From: Phaeosaccion multiseriatum
Lineage: Eukaryota > Ochrophyta, other classes
Assembly (NCBI GenBank): GCA_965112735.1
Contig: OZ218950.1
Span: forward strand, 6,944,001 to 7,008,000
Direction: 5' to 3'
Length of the DNA: 64,000 bases
Shown here piece after piece: positions 27,438 to 41,251 of this stretch; positions within the stretch are counted from its first letter, which is position 1, and each line of letters starts with the position of its first letter. The position numbers were made by a program, and so were the translations under genes. Under the pieces are notes generated by a model. That model was given only the letters and a program-made list of their open reading frames with translations, had not been told where the DNA came from and did no database searches.

Positions 27438-28526
27438 TTAGCTCTGGAGCACCGCTTTGGTCGCGCACTGATCGAAGGCATCCACCACCTTCCCACACGC
27501 CAGTACGTCCGCGTCGCCTGCGCGAAAGGGGAAGGAGGGAGGGAGTGACGGACGGACGGACGGAGAAAGGGAGGGAGGGAGGTTGGCCATCGATGACCAT
27601 GCAAGCAATGCAGAGAGGGAAAGAAGAATGAAGGCCGCACCGCTTGCATAAACATGCAGAGTGACATGCAGAGTGCAGAGCATAAACATGCAGAGTGAGG
27701 CGGTGCTGCCATTAACAACCACAGAGTGCAACACGCTCTAGGCCTCACCTCGGTAGCATTTCAAGACGGCTTCTTGCTCCTCCTGACACGCCGGCTCCCC
27801 CTCTGGTACTCGGAACTGCTGCACCTTGATACCTGTCCGGGCAGAGCGAGACAAAGAGAGAAGGGAGGAGCAGCAGAGGGTATCGTGAACAATGGTGCCT
27901 CCCTGCACATGACAAGCTGTGCGTAGAGGTAGGTGAGGGTCTACGTAGCGAGAGGAAGGGTACTGCTATGCCTGCGTGGAGCCAAAGCTCCATCAGAAGA
28001 TAGACAAGTTCCTGGAATCATTCGGCATCAATTCCAAGAGAAGCAGATTTTGCCTTCCCTTCACAGCCCTTCTTTGTGTTCTAGTGCATCAACCATCGCA
28101 ATCTCCCCCTGCCGTGTCCTATCCTTCACCCCTTGCCCCCCCCCCCTCCTCTTTCTCATAGACTTGGCCCATAGTGATCTTCCTCCTTCTCCCCGCCTTC
28201 CCTTCCTTCTCCCCACTCGTGCACTTACTTTCTGTGAGACTTCGGACCTCCTCCTTCTGCGAAGCCTCTCCCCTCTGCAACTGCGACACCGATTGCTGCA
28301 GCCCAACCATACGCCCTTGGTCGAACGCAGCTTGCAACCTTGGGTCCCCTCCCCCTCCCCCCCTTGCTGCTTCTGTTCCCGCTGCCTCCCCTGCTGCTGC
28401 CTCTATATTGGCCTTGAGACCCTCGAGCAAAGCAGGGTCCACTTGCACTGTAATCTTCTGGGGCGCCTCTTGCTCCAGCTCCACCTCATCTGGCTCTTGC
28501 TCCGCGCTACTCCCCCCGTTCCCCAT
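27438..28526 (-). CDS. MIC19: MIC19/CHCHD3-like CHCH-domain protein
   Basis: Minus-strand exons 28526-28229, 27832-27749 and 27517-27438 join in phase for 153 residues. The N-terminus MGNGGSSAEQ fits an N-myristoylation signal, as in animal CHCHD3. A middle segment (VDPALLEGLKANIEAAAGEA ... QLQRGEASQKEEVRSL) looks helical. The C-terminus has twin CX9C motifs: C-QEEQEAVLK-C and C-GKVVDAFDQ-C, the CHCH fold that is oxidised in the mitochondrial intermembrane space. In the family, MIC19 is a subunit of the MICOS complex at crista junctions. The protein is shorter than many homologues, and the usual coiled-coil is brief. Another twin-CX9C family is possible, but the myristoylation site and helical middle favour MIC19. 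Confidence 0.75.
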
Positions 28527-28948
28527 CTCTACTCTCTCCTCTCTACTCCTTCTCCCTACAAGAACCCACCAAGAAGAAGATGGGGGTGCCCGTGTTGCAA
28601 TGCAGACCCCACACACAGCACAGCAAAAGGAGTGATGAGAGAGAGAGGAGGAGGTAGAGGAGAGAGAGTGAGAGGGGATGGAGGAGAGGAGAGAAGACTT
28701 CGATATTTGCGGTCGATGATCTCGATTTCCCCAACAACTGAAACTTTTGATTATTGGACATCTTGGACGGTTGAGTGAAAAGAAAAGAAAAACATCTTTC
28801 TCCCAACATGCAGGCGAGGAGAGGTCCTGAGGGAGTTGCCAGGGCTCTTTCCCCTCTCTCTGTCCATCTCCCTCTCTTTCCCTCTCTCTGCCTCTCTCTC
28901 AACCCACCGTTCTCGATCGGGCCTTTTTGAGGAAGGGAGCCTCTCGTG
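28527..28948. promoter_or_regulatory. Divergent promoter between MIC19 and ankyrin-WW genes
   Basis: 422 bp between two outward-facing ATG codons. It has a GAGAGGAGGAG-rich stretch (28640-28695), then a motif block with TTCGATATTTGCGGTCGATG and CAACTGAAACTTTTG, matching elements seen in introns elsewhere in the window. No supported ORF. Confidence 0.6.
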
Positions 28949-31900
28949 ATGGGAAACACCGGAGGCAGAAGCACCGGGGTTGATGAAGGCGAGCAGCAAA
29001 AGCAAGGTCAGCAGCGGCGGATCGGCAAGAGTAGTTCCGTTCCTCACCTCCCCTCCTTCGAAGAAAGCTGCGCGACAGAGCGCACGAAGGTGAAGCGGGG
29101 TCACCTTGCGAAGCAAGCATGCGACGGACAAAGCTCGAGGCGAGGGAGGAAGGAGGGGTCATCAGATGTGGTATCTTCCTCTCTCCAGCGGCGGAGGCTT
29201 CTCCATTCCCAAAGCGCCCCTCTGGACCAGGAGAGGGACAGAGGGGACCGCAGAGCAGCAACAAAAAGAGGGGGAAAGAGAAGGATGAAGAGCGCCGTCT
29301 TGGGCGAAGCAACAGAGCCGGGTAGTAAACGAAATGCTGATGAGACCGCTTTCCTCGTGCCTCAGATTTCACCTCAGCCCTCGAGCGAGCGGCGACTGAG
29401 GCATGCCGTGGAGAGAGGAGACTACAACAGACTCAGCCTGTTGCTGGGACCAGGCAGGCCCTCTGACGACATGGTTGAAAGCACCAGGAGCCACGCACAG
29501 GCTCTCCCCCAACGCACCATCGCGAATCTCATGGTCATGGCGGCGGCGCAGGGGCAGCACCTCGACATTATGGAGCTTCTGTTGCAGCACGCAGACTCGG
29601 AAACCCTCCGCGATGGAGTGGGGGGGCAGCTCCCTCTTCACGCGGCGGCTGCGGCGGGTGCGTATGAGATGACTGCCTTGCTCTTGTCTGCGGGCATGAG
29701 CCACGCACAGCGAGACGCAGAGGGGAAGTCCGCCCTGCACCACGCTGCTGCACTGAGGCAAGCAGTGGCGGCTGACTGTGTGCACCTCCTGTGTTCGGCG
29801 GCTGCAGAGGCAGAGGCAGAGGCAAGGATAGGCGCAGGGAGGCGGATGGGCAGAGGAGAGGGAGGTTATGACAGCTTGTACGATGTGGAGGGGTGGGTGG
29901 ACTCGAGGGGGGACTCAGCGCTGCACGTGGCGGCGAGGAAGGGCGCAGTGGACGCTTTAGAGGCCCTGGTGGGCGTGGCGCTTACCTTTCGAAGGGGGCA
30001 GCAAAGGGCAAGGAGAGGAAGAGGTAGTGGTAGAGGAGGAGGGCGGAGGGAAAAGGGGTGGAAGGGCAGTGCCGTGATGAATGGGGAAGGAGACACAGCC
30101 ATGGCCCTCGCCCTGAGGAGCGGTTGTGATGAATGTGTGCACATTCTGGCCACAGGGAAGCGGAGGGAGGCGCGTCCTTCTCGCCGGATAGCGCGGCCTG
30201 TGGAAGGGGGTTTGGGCAGCACAAGTAGTAGTAGTAGTCTCAGGAAAGGGAGAAGGAGAAGGAGAAGTAGGGTGGAGAGGTGTGAGGGCCTCGATGGGCC
30301 GGGCGGAGGGGAGGGGGCTGTGGGTGGCGTTGAAATGGACACAATTATGGCCGTGTGGGCCACTTTCTTCGACAACGCCCTGCTGCGGGGGCTTTCGGAC
30401 GACTTTGAGTGGAACTCTGTCTCTGTCTTCGACGACGCGGATGCACAACTGGTGAGGGAAGGAGAAGAAGAACGCGGAGGGGCGGGGGGAGTACGGAGAG
30501 GTGAGAACGGAGCCCTGACCCTGACCGGGTTGTTCAGGGGAAGGGACGGACTGGAGAGCGAGCAAGCAAGGTTTGCCGGTAGAAGCGAAGCAAGCGGGAG
30601 ACTGCTGATGGGGAATTTGGCATGGCTGGAAGGAGCGGAACAGGAGTGCGGAGGTGGGGAGGGAGGAGGAGGAGGGAATGCAGAGGCAGCGAGGAGCATA
30701 CTCTCATCAGAGGCCGCCGAGACAGAGGGGGAGAGAGGGGCACATTATGCCGGACCTGGCGTGGGGGGCGTGGTGGGTGCAGATGGAGGAGAAGAGAGCC
30801 ATCTCGAGCCACCACCACTGAGTAGGTGGAGTGGTGCTAGGGTTAAGTCAGCACCTGGGTACGAGGCAGAGCGCTGCGAGAATGAAGGGCACGAGCAGCA
30901 GGTGGTGGTGGTGGTGGAGGAGGAGGGGAAACAAGAGGAGGAGAACAAGGAGGAGGGGGGGGAGGAGAAGGCGCGGAAGAGCGATGAAGGGTGGTTGGAG
31001 TGCTGGGACGAGTCGAGTGGTGCGACTTACTTCTTCCACCAGACCACGGCTGAGTCGAGATGGAGCAGGCCTGATGATTTTGGAGTACAGAGCGGGGTAG
31101 AGGGGGGAGGGGTAGAGACAGGACGACAGAGAGCAAGGGGGGTGCGAGAAGGCGAGAAGGCCTTCGTTGAGGGGCAGCGGCTCCATGGGAAGGGGGCTGA
31201 GGAGGAGAGAAATGCCATTGGGAAAGAAGGTATAGAAGAGGAAGGGGGGGGGGGGGAAGAGGAGGGGGAAGAGGAAGAGGAAGAGGAGGAGGAGGAGGAG
31301 GAGGAGGAGGAGCAGGAGGAGGAGAAGCAGGAGGAGGAGGAGGATGAGGAGGAGGAGGAGGAGGAGGAGGAGGAGCAGGAGGAGGAGGAGGAGGAGGAGG
31401 AGAAGAAGAAGAAGAAGAAGAAGAAGAAGAAGAAGAAGAAGAAGAAGAAGAAGAAGAAGAAGAAGAACAAGAAGAACAAGAAGAAGGAGGAGGAGGAGGA
31501 GGAGGAGAAGGAGGAGTGGACTCGATGCTGGAGCGACGAACACAGCTGTTGGTACCGGGTGAATACCACGACGGGGTTTGCAGAATGGGAGCAGTGGGGA
31601 AAAGAGCCGGCAGAGCAGCAGCAGCAGCAGCAGCAGCAGGAGCAGCCGGACGAGGAGCAGGAGCAGGAGCAGCAAGGTGAGTCTTCCGGGGGGGGCGCCC
31701 CTCTGTCTGCAGGTGGAGGTCGGGCGTCGCTTAGACCTGGAGAGGGCGAGCGACTGCGGTTGCCTCTCTCCTTCTCGCGCCTACAGGTGTGTGTGGGGCC
31801 ATCAGACGCTCACCAGAGGAGGGCGTGGGATGGTGTGGCGGGCGCATGGTACGTGTACGACACAGAGACGGGAGAGTCGCACTGGGACGAGAGGCAGTGA
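28949..31900 (+). CDS. Ankyrin-repeat and WW-domain protein
   Basis: Single long exon, 983 residues from the first ATG (28949). The N-terminus MGNTGGRST is a possible N-myristoylation site. At about residues 130-400 there are ankyrin-type repeats: RRLRHAVERGDYNRLSLLL, GQLPLHAAAAAGAYEMTALL, GKSALHHAA, GDSALHVAARKGAVDALEAL and GDTAMALALRSGCDECVHIL. Three WW domains follow: WLECWDESSGATYFFHQTT ... W, WTRCWSDEHSCWYRVNTTTG ... W and RAWDGVAGAWYVYDTETGES ... W at the extreme C-terminus. Between WW1 and WW2 is a run of about 45 Glu followed by about 22 Lys, a sharp charge switch encoded by GAG then AAG repeats. WW domains bind Pro-rich peptides, so an adaptor role is likely. I do not recognise a named orthologue. 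Confidence 0.85.
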   Translation: MGNTGGRSTGVDEGEQQKQGQQRRIGKSSSVPHLPSFEESCATERTKVKRGHLAKQACDGQSSRRGRKEGSSDVVSSSLQRRRLLHSQSAPLDQERDRGDRRAATKRGGKRRMKSAVLGEATEPGSKRNADETAFLVPQISPQPSSERRLRHAVERGDYNRLSLLLGPGRPSDDMVESTRSHAQALPQRTIANLMVMAAAQGQHLDIMELLLQHADSETLRDGVGGQLPLHAAAAAGAYEMTALLLSAGMSHAQRDAEGKSALHHAAALRQAVAADCVHLLCSAAAEAEAEARIGAGRRMGRGEGGYDSLYDVEGWVDSRGDSALHVAARKGAVDALEALVGVALTFRRGQQRARRGRGSGRGGGRREKGWKGSAVMNGEGDTAMALALRSGCDECVHILATGKRREARPSRRIARPVEGGLGSTSSSSSLRKGRRRRRSRVERCEGLDGPGGGEGAVGGVEMDTIMAVWATFFDNALLRGLSDDFEWNSVSVFDDADAQLVREGEEERGGAGGVRRGENGALTLTGLFRGRDGLESEQARFAGRSEASGRLLMGNLAWLEGAEQECGGGEGGGGGNAEAARSILSSEAAETEGERGAHYAGPGVGGVVGADGGEESHLEPPPLSRWSGARVKSAPGYEAERCENEGHEQQVVVVVEEEGKQEEENKEEGGEEKARKSDEGWLECWDESSGATYFFHQTTAESRWSRPDDFGVQSGVEGGGVETGRQRARGVREGEKAFVEGQRLHGKGAEEERNAIGKEGIEEEGGGGEEEGEEEEEEEEEEEEEEEQEEEKQEEEEDEEEEEEEEEEQEEEEEEEEKKKKKKKKKKKKKKKKKKKKKNKKNKKKEEEEEEEKEEWTRCWSDEHSCWYRVNTTTGFAEWEQWGKEPAEQQQQQQQQEQPDEEQEQEQQGESSGGGAPLSAGGGRASLRPGEGERLRLPLSFSRLQVCVGPSDAHQRRAWDGVAGAWYVYDTETGESHWDERQ
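31250..31512 (+). repeat. (GAG)n/(AAG)n coding trinucleotide tract
   Basis: In-frame repeat in the ankyrin-WW gene, giving poly-Glu (31255-31400), poly-Lys (31401-31485) and poly-Glu again. The opposite strand reads as poly-Leu or poly-Ser frames that are not genes. Confidence 0.9.
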
Positions 31901-33764
<1,864 letters not shown>

Positions 33765-35436
33765 TCAACAATCTCCGTAGGACGTAGGCCGGAACGGTTT
33801 CATCGGCACACCCGCGTAGTCCCAACACCAGGCAGCGCTTTCCCCGGCCACGATCATGCCCCCCCCTCCTCCTCGTGAGGCTCCTCCTCCTCCTCCTTCT
33901 TCTTCTTCTTCTTCTTCTTCTCCTTCTCCTCCTCCTCCTCCTTCTTCTTCTTCTCCTTCTCCTCCTCCTCCTCCTCCTCGTCCTCCTCCTCCTCCTTCTC
34001 CTCCTCTCCTTCCTCCTCCTCCTCCTCCTCTCGGTCCTACAGCGAGAGGACGGAAGACTTGTCCTCGACAGGGTTGAGAGTTGGCCCCAAAAACTGTACA
34101 GGGCTTGACAATGGTGCCTCCAATGATCTTACTCCCCACTCCCACCACCGAGGAGTGTCCAATACGGATGGGCAGGACCTCAAAGTGGCCCGGCCACACA
34201 GCATGAGGAGACAGAACGGCGCCTCCTGATAGCATGACCCCTTCCCCGAGCGATAGCAGGTGGTAGTCCAGCAGCCCACGCTCCGTGTCCACAAAGACCG
34301 AGGCAGCCACCGCCCCACCCTGCAGCCGCATATAGACAGGCAGGAGTGGAGTGCCCCGCATCCACGTCACAAACGACCCGCCCAGGGCATTGAAGTTGCT
34401 CGTGGCGGTGTGGCAGCCGCTCATCCAGCTTGGGGACATGTAACGGCCCGCTCGGATCCTTCCCATCACCGCCATGGCGACGACGCTGCACAGACAACCA
34501 ACTGCTGCAAACACGAGCAGGGCCACGGGAAGGAGCAGCGTCTGGGTATCGAACCTCGCCCACATGTCGTGAGCCGCCCCTGCTGTGGGCATGGAGGCAT
34601 GTGGGTAAGCCTCCCTCCGCTCGTCTTGCCACTCGTCAATGGGACCTTGGAACAACGAGAGGAGCTCGACGGCGGCAGCAGCGCAGCCGAACAACCGACA
34701 CACTGGGGAGGGCGGGTCGGGAGTGGGGGGGAGAGAGAGAGAGAGTGGGACAGCGAGGAAGCGTTAGGGGGAATCGACACGCACGCGGCCCCATTCTGAG
34801 GCCGGTATGCATTGAAAGGGGAAGGGGGAGGGAGAGAAATGGCATCTTTGCTGCAGGGAAGGCGCGAGAGGAGACGAGGCGTGAAGGTACGCTTTCAGTA
34901 AGTCAATGAGTCAGTAAGCCAGCCAAACTGCGTCCTCTGAGGCCCTCACCGTGCAGAGCGGCAGCGAGCAACGCCCAGAGGGAAGCCACCCCGAAAGGTG
35001 CCTTCGGCATGAGCTGCTCCTCCGCTTGCTGCTGCTGCTGGAACACGAGCCGAGAGCCTACCACCCCCCCCCCTCCTCTTCTTCTTCCTCCGCGTCTTCC
35101 TGTCGCCACGCGAGTTACTCGCGCGGGGATGCCCGTCGTTGTCGCTTCCAAGGGCACCACAGTCTGCTTGGTATACGCACACACACGTACACACACACAT
35201 GGAGCGAGAGTGAGCGAATGAAGGGAGGGAGGGAGAATGGGCGAGGCCCCGCCAAATGTGTGTGTCCGTGCGTTAAAAAAAGCAGAGCGAGGCGCTAGGG
35301 GGGAAGGAGCAGAGCAGTCTCGACAACTCTGAGTGAGTGAGTGAGTGAGTGAGTGAGTGAGTGAGTGAGTGAGTGGGTGAGTGAGTGAGTGAGTGAGTGA
35401 GTGGGTGAGTGAGTGAGTGAGTGAGTGAGTGAGTGC

Positions 35437-35503
<67 letters not shown>

Positions 35504-37306
35504 GTAACAATAACACTACCACCACCACCCTCACCACCACCAATAAACAACAACCCCAGTCAGCAGCTCCCACCTTCTCGCTGACCCAAGAGAGCGAGCT
35601 AACGAGCGCCAGCGACTCCACCCTGCTGCCTGCGCCCACGATGCTGTCGTCGCCCACAGCAGCCCCCACCTCCACCGTACACCCGGTGAGCACTCCCCTC
35701 TCGCTCTCCGTCAGCAGCAGGGCCGCCCGCCCCACAATCGTATTGGCTTTGATACGAACCGTGTCAGGGTCCGTGAGCACCACCCCAGCTCCTAGGAGCA
35801 CGGAGGAGTGAATGCCCGCCCCCAGGAGGCGGTAGTAGCCCACCAGTATCTCTGTGGAGCTGAACCAATTCATGAGCACCGTGTCGGAGGTCCGGATGAT
35901 GCGGTTCGCTGTCTCTCTCCGTGCGCGGGCGAAGGGGCTGAGAGCGGGCACCTTGGTTCCTCTCTGCTGCTTGCCTACGAGCAGCCACTTGAGCAGAATG
36001 GTGATGCACACGGCCGTGACTCGGATCAGGGCCATGTAGAGGAAGAGCAGGAGGAGTGCGGTGTAACGGCCGAGATTGAGGCTGTCGGACACGTGTAGCT
36101 GCAGCCAGATGCACAGTATCAGCCCAGGGGCGAACTAAGGGGCGGATTGGGTGCATGGGAGGGAGGGAGGGAGGGAGGGAGGGAGGGATGGGGGGGGGGG
36201 GAAGGAGAGAGGGAAGGAGAGAGATGGTGAGGGAGGCAGGGACGGTGAGGGAGCAACCACAGACTCAGCTTAGAGCACGAGAATGCTCCCCTCCTCCCTG
36301 TACCATCAACATAATCTCGATATAACCGAGAATAACAAACTCAAACTCAAACTAGTCCCTCCGCTCCCTCACCATGGCAACATAGCACAGCCATAGGAGA
36401 TGTGCCTGCAGCAGCGACTCGGCTATACTCAGCCCCCCGCTCCTGCTCCTCCCGCTACTGTCGCTGCTGCTACTGCTGCTGCTGCCACTGCTGGTCCTTG
36501 TAATACTCCAGGTGGAATCCCCACTGGTAGCAACGGGGACGGCAGCAGCCGGACTGCCCTGATAGGCACGCTGACTCGCCAGACAGGCGCCCGGAGGGAC
36601 AGCGCTGCGAGTGCGGAGACTCACTCCTTCCTCGAGAGTAGCGTCTCCGTGGACCACGCTAAAGGCGTCGAGGCGACATCTGGGCCCGATCTTGACCTAA
36701 GCACGGGGCAGGGGATGCCAGTGGAGAGGCGGTGGATGGCAGTGGATGGCAGTGGATGGAGCGGTCGATGGCAGTGGAGGGGCGGTGGGGAGAGCGGCGG
36801 TGGGCAGACGAGGGGGAGAGGAGGGTGTGAGTGAGTGAGTGAGTGAGTGAGTGAGTGAGCGAGGGTCCGTTGGGGGGGGGGGGGGCTGTGGCATATGCTC
36901 CCTTCCAAATACAACACAAGGTCAGTGGTGGTATGTTTGTCTTCTCTTCCCTCTCCCCCTGTCTTCTCTCCTCTCCCCTCTCTTTTTCGCATCCTCTTCC
37001 CGCTCTCCCCTTGCCACAAGAAGCGTACACCTCCACCTTCGCTCACTCCTCCTCCCCGTTCTCTCTCACCTTCCCGTATCTTAGCCTCATTCTCCCAAGG
37101 AGAGACTTGGGTGCGAGTACGGCCCGCTCGTTGATGGAGCAGTCGCTGCCGATGTCCACGAGGTCGAATTCGCTCAAGCGCACCTGTAAATGGAGAGGCA
37201 TCGACACATTCGACATTCGATATATTCGAGGTCAATATACTGAAACTGAAACGGAAACTGAAAACACGCTGGCCTCCTCTAGTCAGCAATAGCAGTCCTC
37301 CTCCTC

Positions 37307-37345
<39 letters not shown>

Positions 37346-39646
37346 CTACTCCTACTCCTACTCCTACTCCTACTCCTACTACTACTACAACGACTACTCT
37401 CTCCTGCCTGCTATCACGCGTGCATGCACTCACCCCCGTAAGGTCGGTGCCTGTGCCAATCTTGGCGCCGAGGAGGCGGTACAGGGGCACGAGGAATACA
37501 GAGTCCCTCAGGGCACCGAGTGCGACGGGGTAGAAGAAAAAGCCCAGGAATAGCTCCACCGTCCAGCTGAGAGGGGGGAGGGATGGTAGTGGATGTTAGT
37601 GGATGGGGGGGAGGGGGGGAGGGAGAAGGAGAGGAAGAGGGGGAGGGGGAGGGGGAGGGGAGGGAGAGGGAGAGGGGGAGGGAGAGGATAGGGGGAGGGC
37701 GGAGGGAGAAGGAGAGGGAGCGAGAGGGGGAGGAGGGAGGGGGGGGGGAAGAGTGAGTGAGTGAGGCCGAGGAAGGCGAGGGCGAGACCAGTGCCGCTTA
37801 CGTAAAGCACGACCCAAGGCTCCGCCTCCTCCCTCCTCCTCACCAGCGCAGGTGGTAGCCGCTGTAGATCTTGTGTTCACCGGCGCGATACCTCCCGACC
37901 ACCAACCACTTTGTCGCAATGGAGGCCAGCAGGGTGGTCACCAAGAAAGCAAGGAAGCCCAGGGCAAGGGAAACAGTGATGAGCACGAGCGGGCAGGCCG
38001 TGTCCAGCAAGGCCTGCAGAGACGACAGAGTGTACGCCTCGATGCCGCGGCTTCCTTGACCTTCGTGTACTTCGAGCAGCTTCATGCCCTGTGAAGTAGA
38101 GCGGTGAAGCAATGAAGCAGTGAAGTAGTCACGGGCAGAGAGAGGAGGGGGGGGGTGGGGAGGATGAGGGGCGGAAGCGTTGGCGTGGGGCATGTGCACA
38201 ACAGTGTGAGAAACAACCGCCGCAACTCTTCACTCCCCTCCCCGTCTGAACTCTGGAGCGTTTCGATATCGAGATGCTCGACACGACGTTGATCGAGGGC
38301 CAATTCAACAGACACTGAAAGTAAAACTCAAACCTATCGCACACACCTGGAAGAGATTGAGCAGCGGCACACCGGACACCCACAGCACCACCGTCAGCGG
38401 CACTTTCGCGAGCAACACGAGCACCAAGAAGGCCACTGCCAACAGCGACGCTATCTGCACCAGCCCCACCCCAGCCAGTCGGCAGCCGCTCATGTGACCC
38501 AGTTCAGCCTTCCGAGAGGAGGGTATATGGGCATCCTGCGCCTCCTGCCACTGGTGCAAGGGGTTTCCCTCACCACCCTGATCATGGCTCTGGCCCTGAC
38601 CCTGACCTCGAACCCTGCTGCTCCTGCCATCGGACAGCCCAGGTCCTCCACCTCCCCCTCCGCCTCCTGCTGCTCCTCTTCCCTCTCCTCCCATCCTCCC
38701 CGTTGCCCTCGTCTCGCATGTCTTGCTGATGAGGCTGGCAAAGGCCCTTAGGCTTGGGTTGTCGAAGAGGGCAGCGGGCGTGATGGTGGCGCGGATCTTT
38801 CTAGCAGCCGCGTGCCGCACCCAGTCCGCTGTTGTCGTTGTCGTTTCCCCTCCTCCTGCTACTGTTCGTGAGATTCCTCTCGATCCCCCCCTTGATCCTC
38901 CCCCTTCCCCCCCCCCTCCTCCTCCTCCTCCTCCCCCTTCCCCCCCTCCTCCTCCTCCTCCTCCTCCTCCTCCTCCTCCCCCTTCTTGCCTGGCTGCTGC
39001 TAGCGCGTGCTCGAAGCTCCCCCCTCCTCGAATGGCACTAGCCACGCCCCCTACGCTCCCCACATGCCCAGCGCTAGACGCCCTGTCCGGCCTCACCCAT
39101 GCCCTTCCTCCCAGTCGCCCTCCACTTCTCTCTGACGGCTCTCTTCCTCTCGCGGAACCCATCGAAACCGGATTCGTTGTAACCGTCGTTGTCGCCAGTT
39201 GGGGGGGATACTCTCCTACCCATGCCGCCGCCGCCGCCACCGCCGTCGCTGCCTCAGCCGAAGCCAACACAGGGGGAGAGTTCGGTCGAAGAATGCTGCG
39301 CTGGCAGACGCTCCTAATGTCTCTCGAGCCCGAGCCAGGGGCAACAGGGCCGGCAGAAGAGGGCCCCGACCCCACCCCCCTGCCGACCACATCGTCCACG
39401 ACCCGCTTCACGAAGGCCTCGATGGCCCACGCGTCGTAGCAGAGCAAGTGTAGCAGTTCGGTGTCCGGCACGGACAAGAGGCCTTGCGTCGCACCTGGGG
39501 AGATGGGCATCGCATCATCCTCTCGGCGGCCACCAACGACGGTGGACTGGTCCTTCCCTTGTCCTTGTAATTGTTTGTTGCGCGAGCTGCTGTCCCCGTC
39601 CCTGTCCCCCACCTCGTCCTTCTCGGCGTGTGAGGCGGAAGCACCG

Positions 39647-39679
<33 letters not shown>

Positions 39680-41204
39680 TCACCAGCTGGTGATACGCCC
39701 GGACCGCCCAAGCCACCGCTCCTAAGGGTTGAAGCCGAGAGTAAGTGAGGTGTGATCACTGAAGGTGCGCCACCCACGCTGCCGCTCATCCGCCCGGCCG
39801 CTGCCGCTGCGCCTGCGACCCCTTCGCCTCCGTCTAAGCCCAGCTCCAAGTCGATCGCCAACTGTGACTCTCTCTGTGACTGTGTCGGAGGTGGCAGCTG
39901 ATGGGCCACACCGCGGAGTGCCTCCATCACAATCAAACAAATTGCCCTGACCCGCTCTGAGGAAGCCATGACTTGCAGCGCCGGCAGCTTGCCCGCGCCG
40001 ATGTGACTGGCTCCGCTACGATTGCTGCTGTTGATGCTGGTGCTGCTTGGTAGACCTGTACCCGCGTTGATGTTGCTGCTGCTGGCGTGCCAGTTCCACG
40101 GATCGCTCAGGTTACGGAGTATAATCTCTTGACCTTGACCCTGACCCTGACCCTGACCCTGACCCTGACCCCGAACCTGACCCTCACCCTGACCCTCACC
40201 CTGACCCTCACCCTGACCCTCACCCTGACCCTCCTGTCGTTCTAGTTCCTGCCTCTCGCCGCCCTCTCCATCGCTTGATGGCCCCAAAGACAGCATCCTC
40301 TCCTCATGGGCAGCAGAGAGGGCTTGCCCACCTCCTTCTCGTCCTCCCCTGCCCCCTCCCCCTCCTGCTCCTCCTGGTACTCCTCCTCCTTCAAAAGTCG
40401 CCATTTGCACCATGTCCTCAATCTCTCTCCCATTGTCCAACACGGCAGAGCTGTTCGAAGTGAGCAAGGAAGACAGGCCCTCACTAATGTCACTGCTGCT
40501 ACTACTGCTCCTGCTCCAGCTACTGCTCCTACTCCTACTCCTGCAGCCGGACCAATCAATATCGTCGCCGATGAGGGGTAAGGGGAAGGAGCGTCGGGAC
40601 TCGAAGCCCCGCCAGGCCGAGGCAGGGGCGGGAGCTAAGGACGAGTGTCTTTCTCTCCCCCCCCCTCCTGCTCCTACTGTCGACCCTCTGCTCAGGACGA
40701 CGTGGGCGCACACCCCATTCTCTCCAAAGGAGTTGACTCCAGCTATAAGTACCGGGAGAGCGCGACCACCAAACCTGACCACACCTCCTCCTCCTCCTCC
40801 CACCCCTCCTCCCCCCTCTCTGAGCGGGGCCTGCAGAGGGGTCATCCTTGTGGGGAGGACGAAGGGAAGGCTTCCCAGTTGAAGCTTGGGATTGATCTCA
40901 CTCAGATGGAGGTTGGGTGGGGCCGCCCCGTGCTGCAGCACCAACACGGCCTTGATGAGCTGTGCCATTCCCGAGGCTCCCTCCATGTGGCCGAGGGAAG
41001 TTTTGAGAGTGCCCACCACCAGAGGGGATGCCCTGCCGCTACCCTCTCCGAAGACGGCCTTGAGAGTATCTGGTGTCAGGTGGTCAAGTGCCAGGGTAGA
41101 GGAGGGAAGACCGCGTGAGTGAGGGCGTCCAACAGAAAACTGAAATCGACATGGGACACACAAAAAGAGATGGGCAGAAAAACAAAAGATACACACAGAA
41201 CTAC

Positions 41205-41251
<47 letters not shown>

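Noticed and set aside
31677-31786. A 110-bp intron (GTGAGT ... CTACAG) in the ankyrin-WW gene
   Set aside because: Removing it shifts the frame and destroys the third WW domain, which is intact when the segment is retained. Alternative splicing remains possible.
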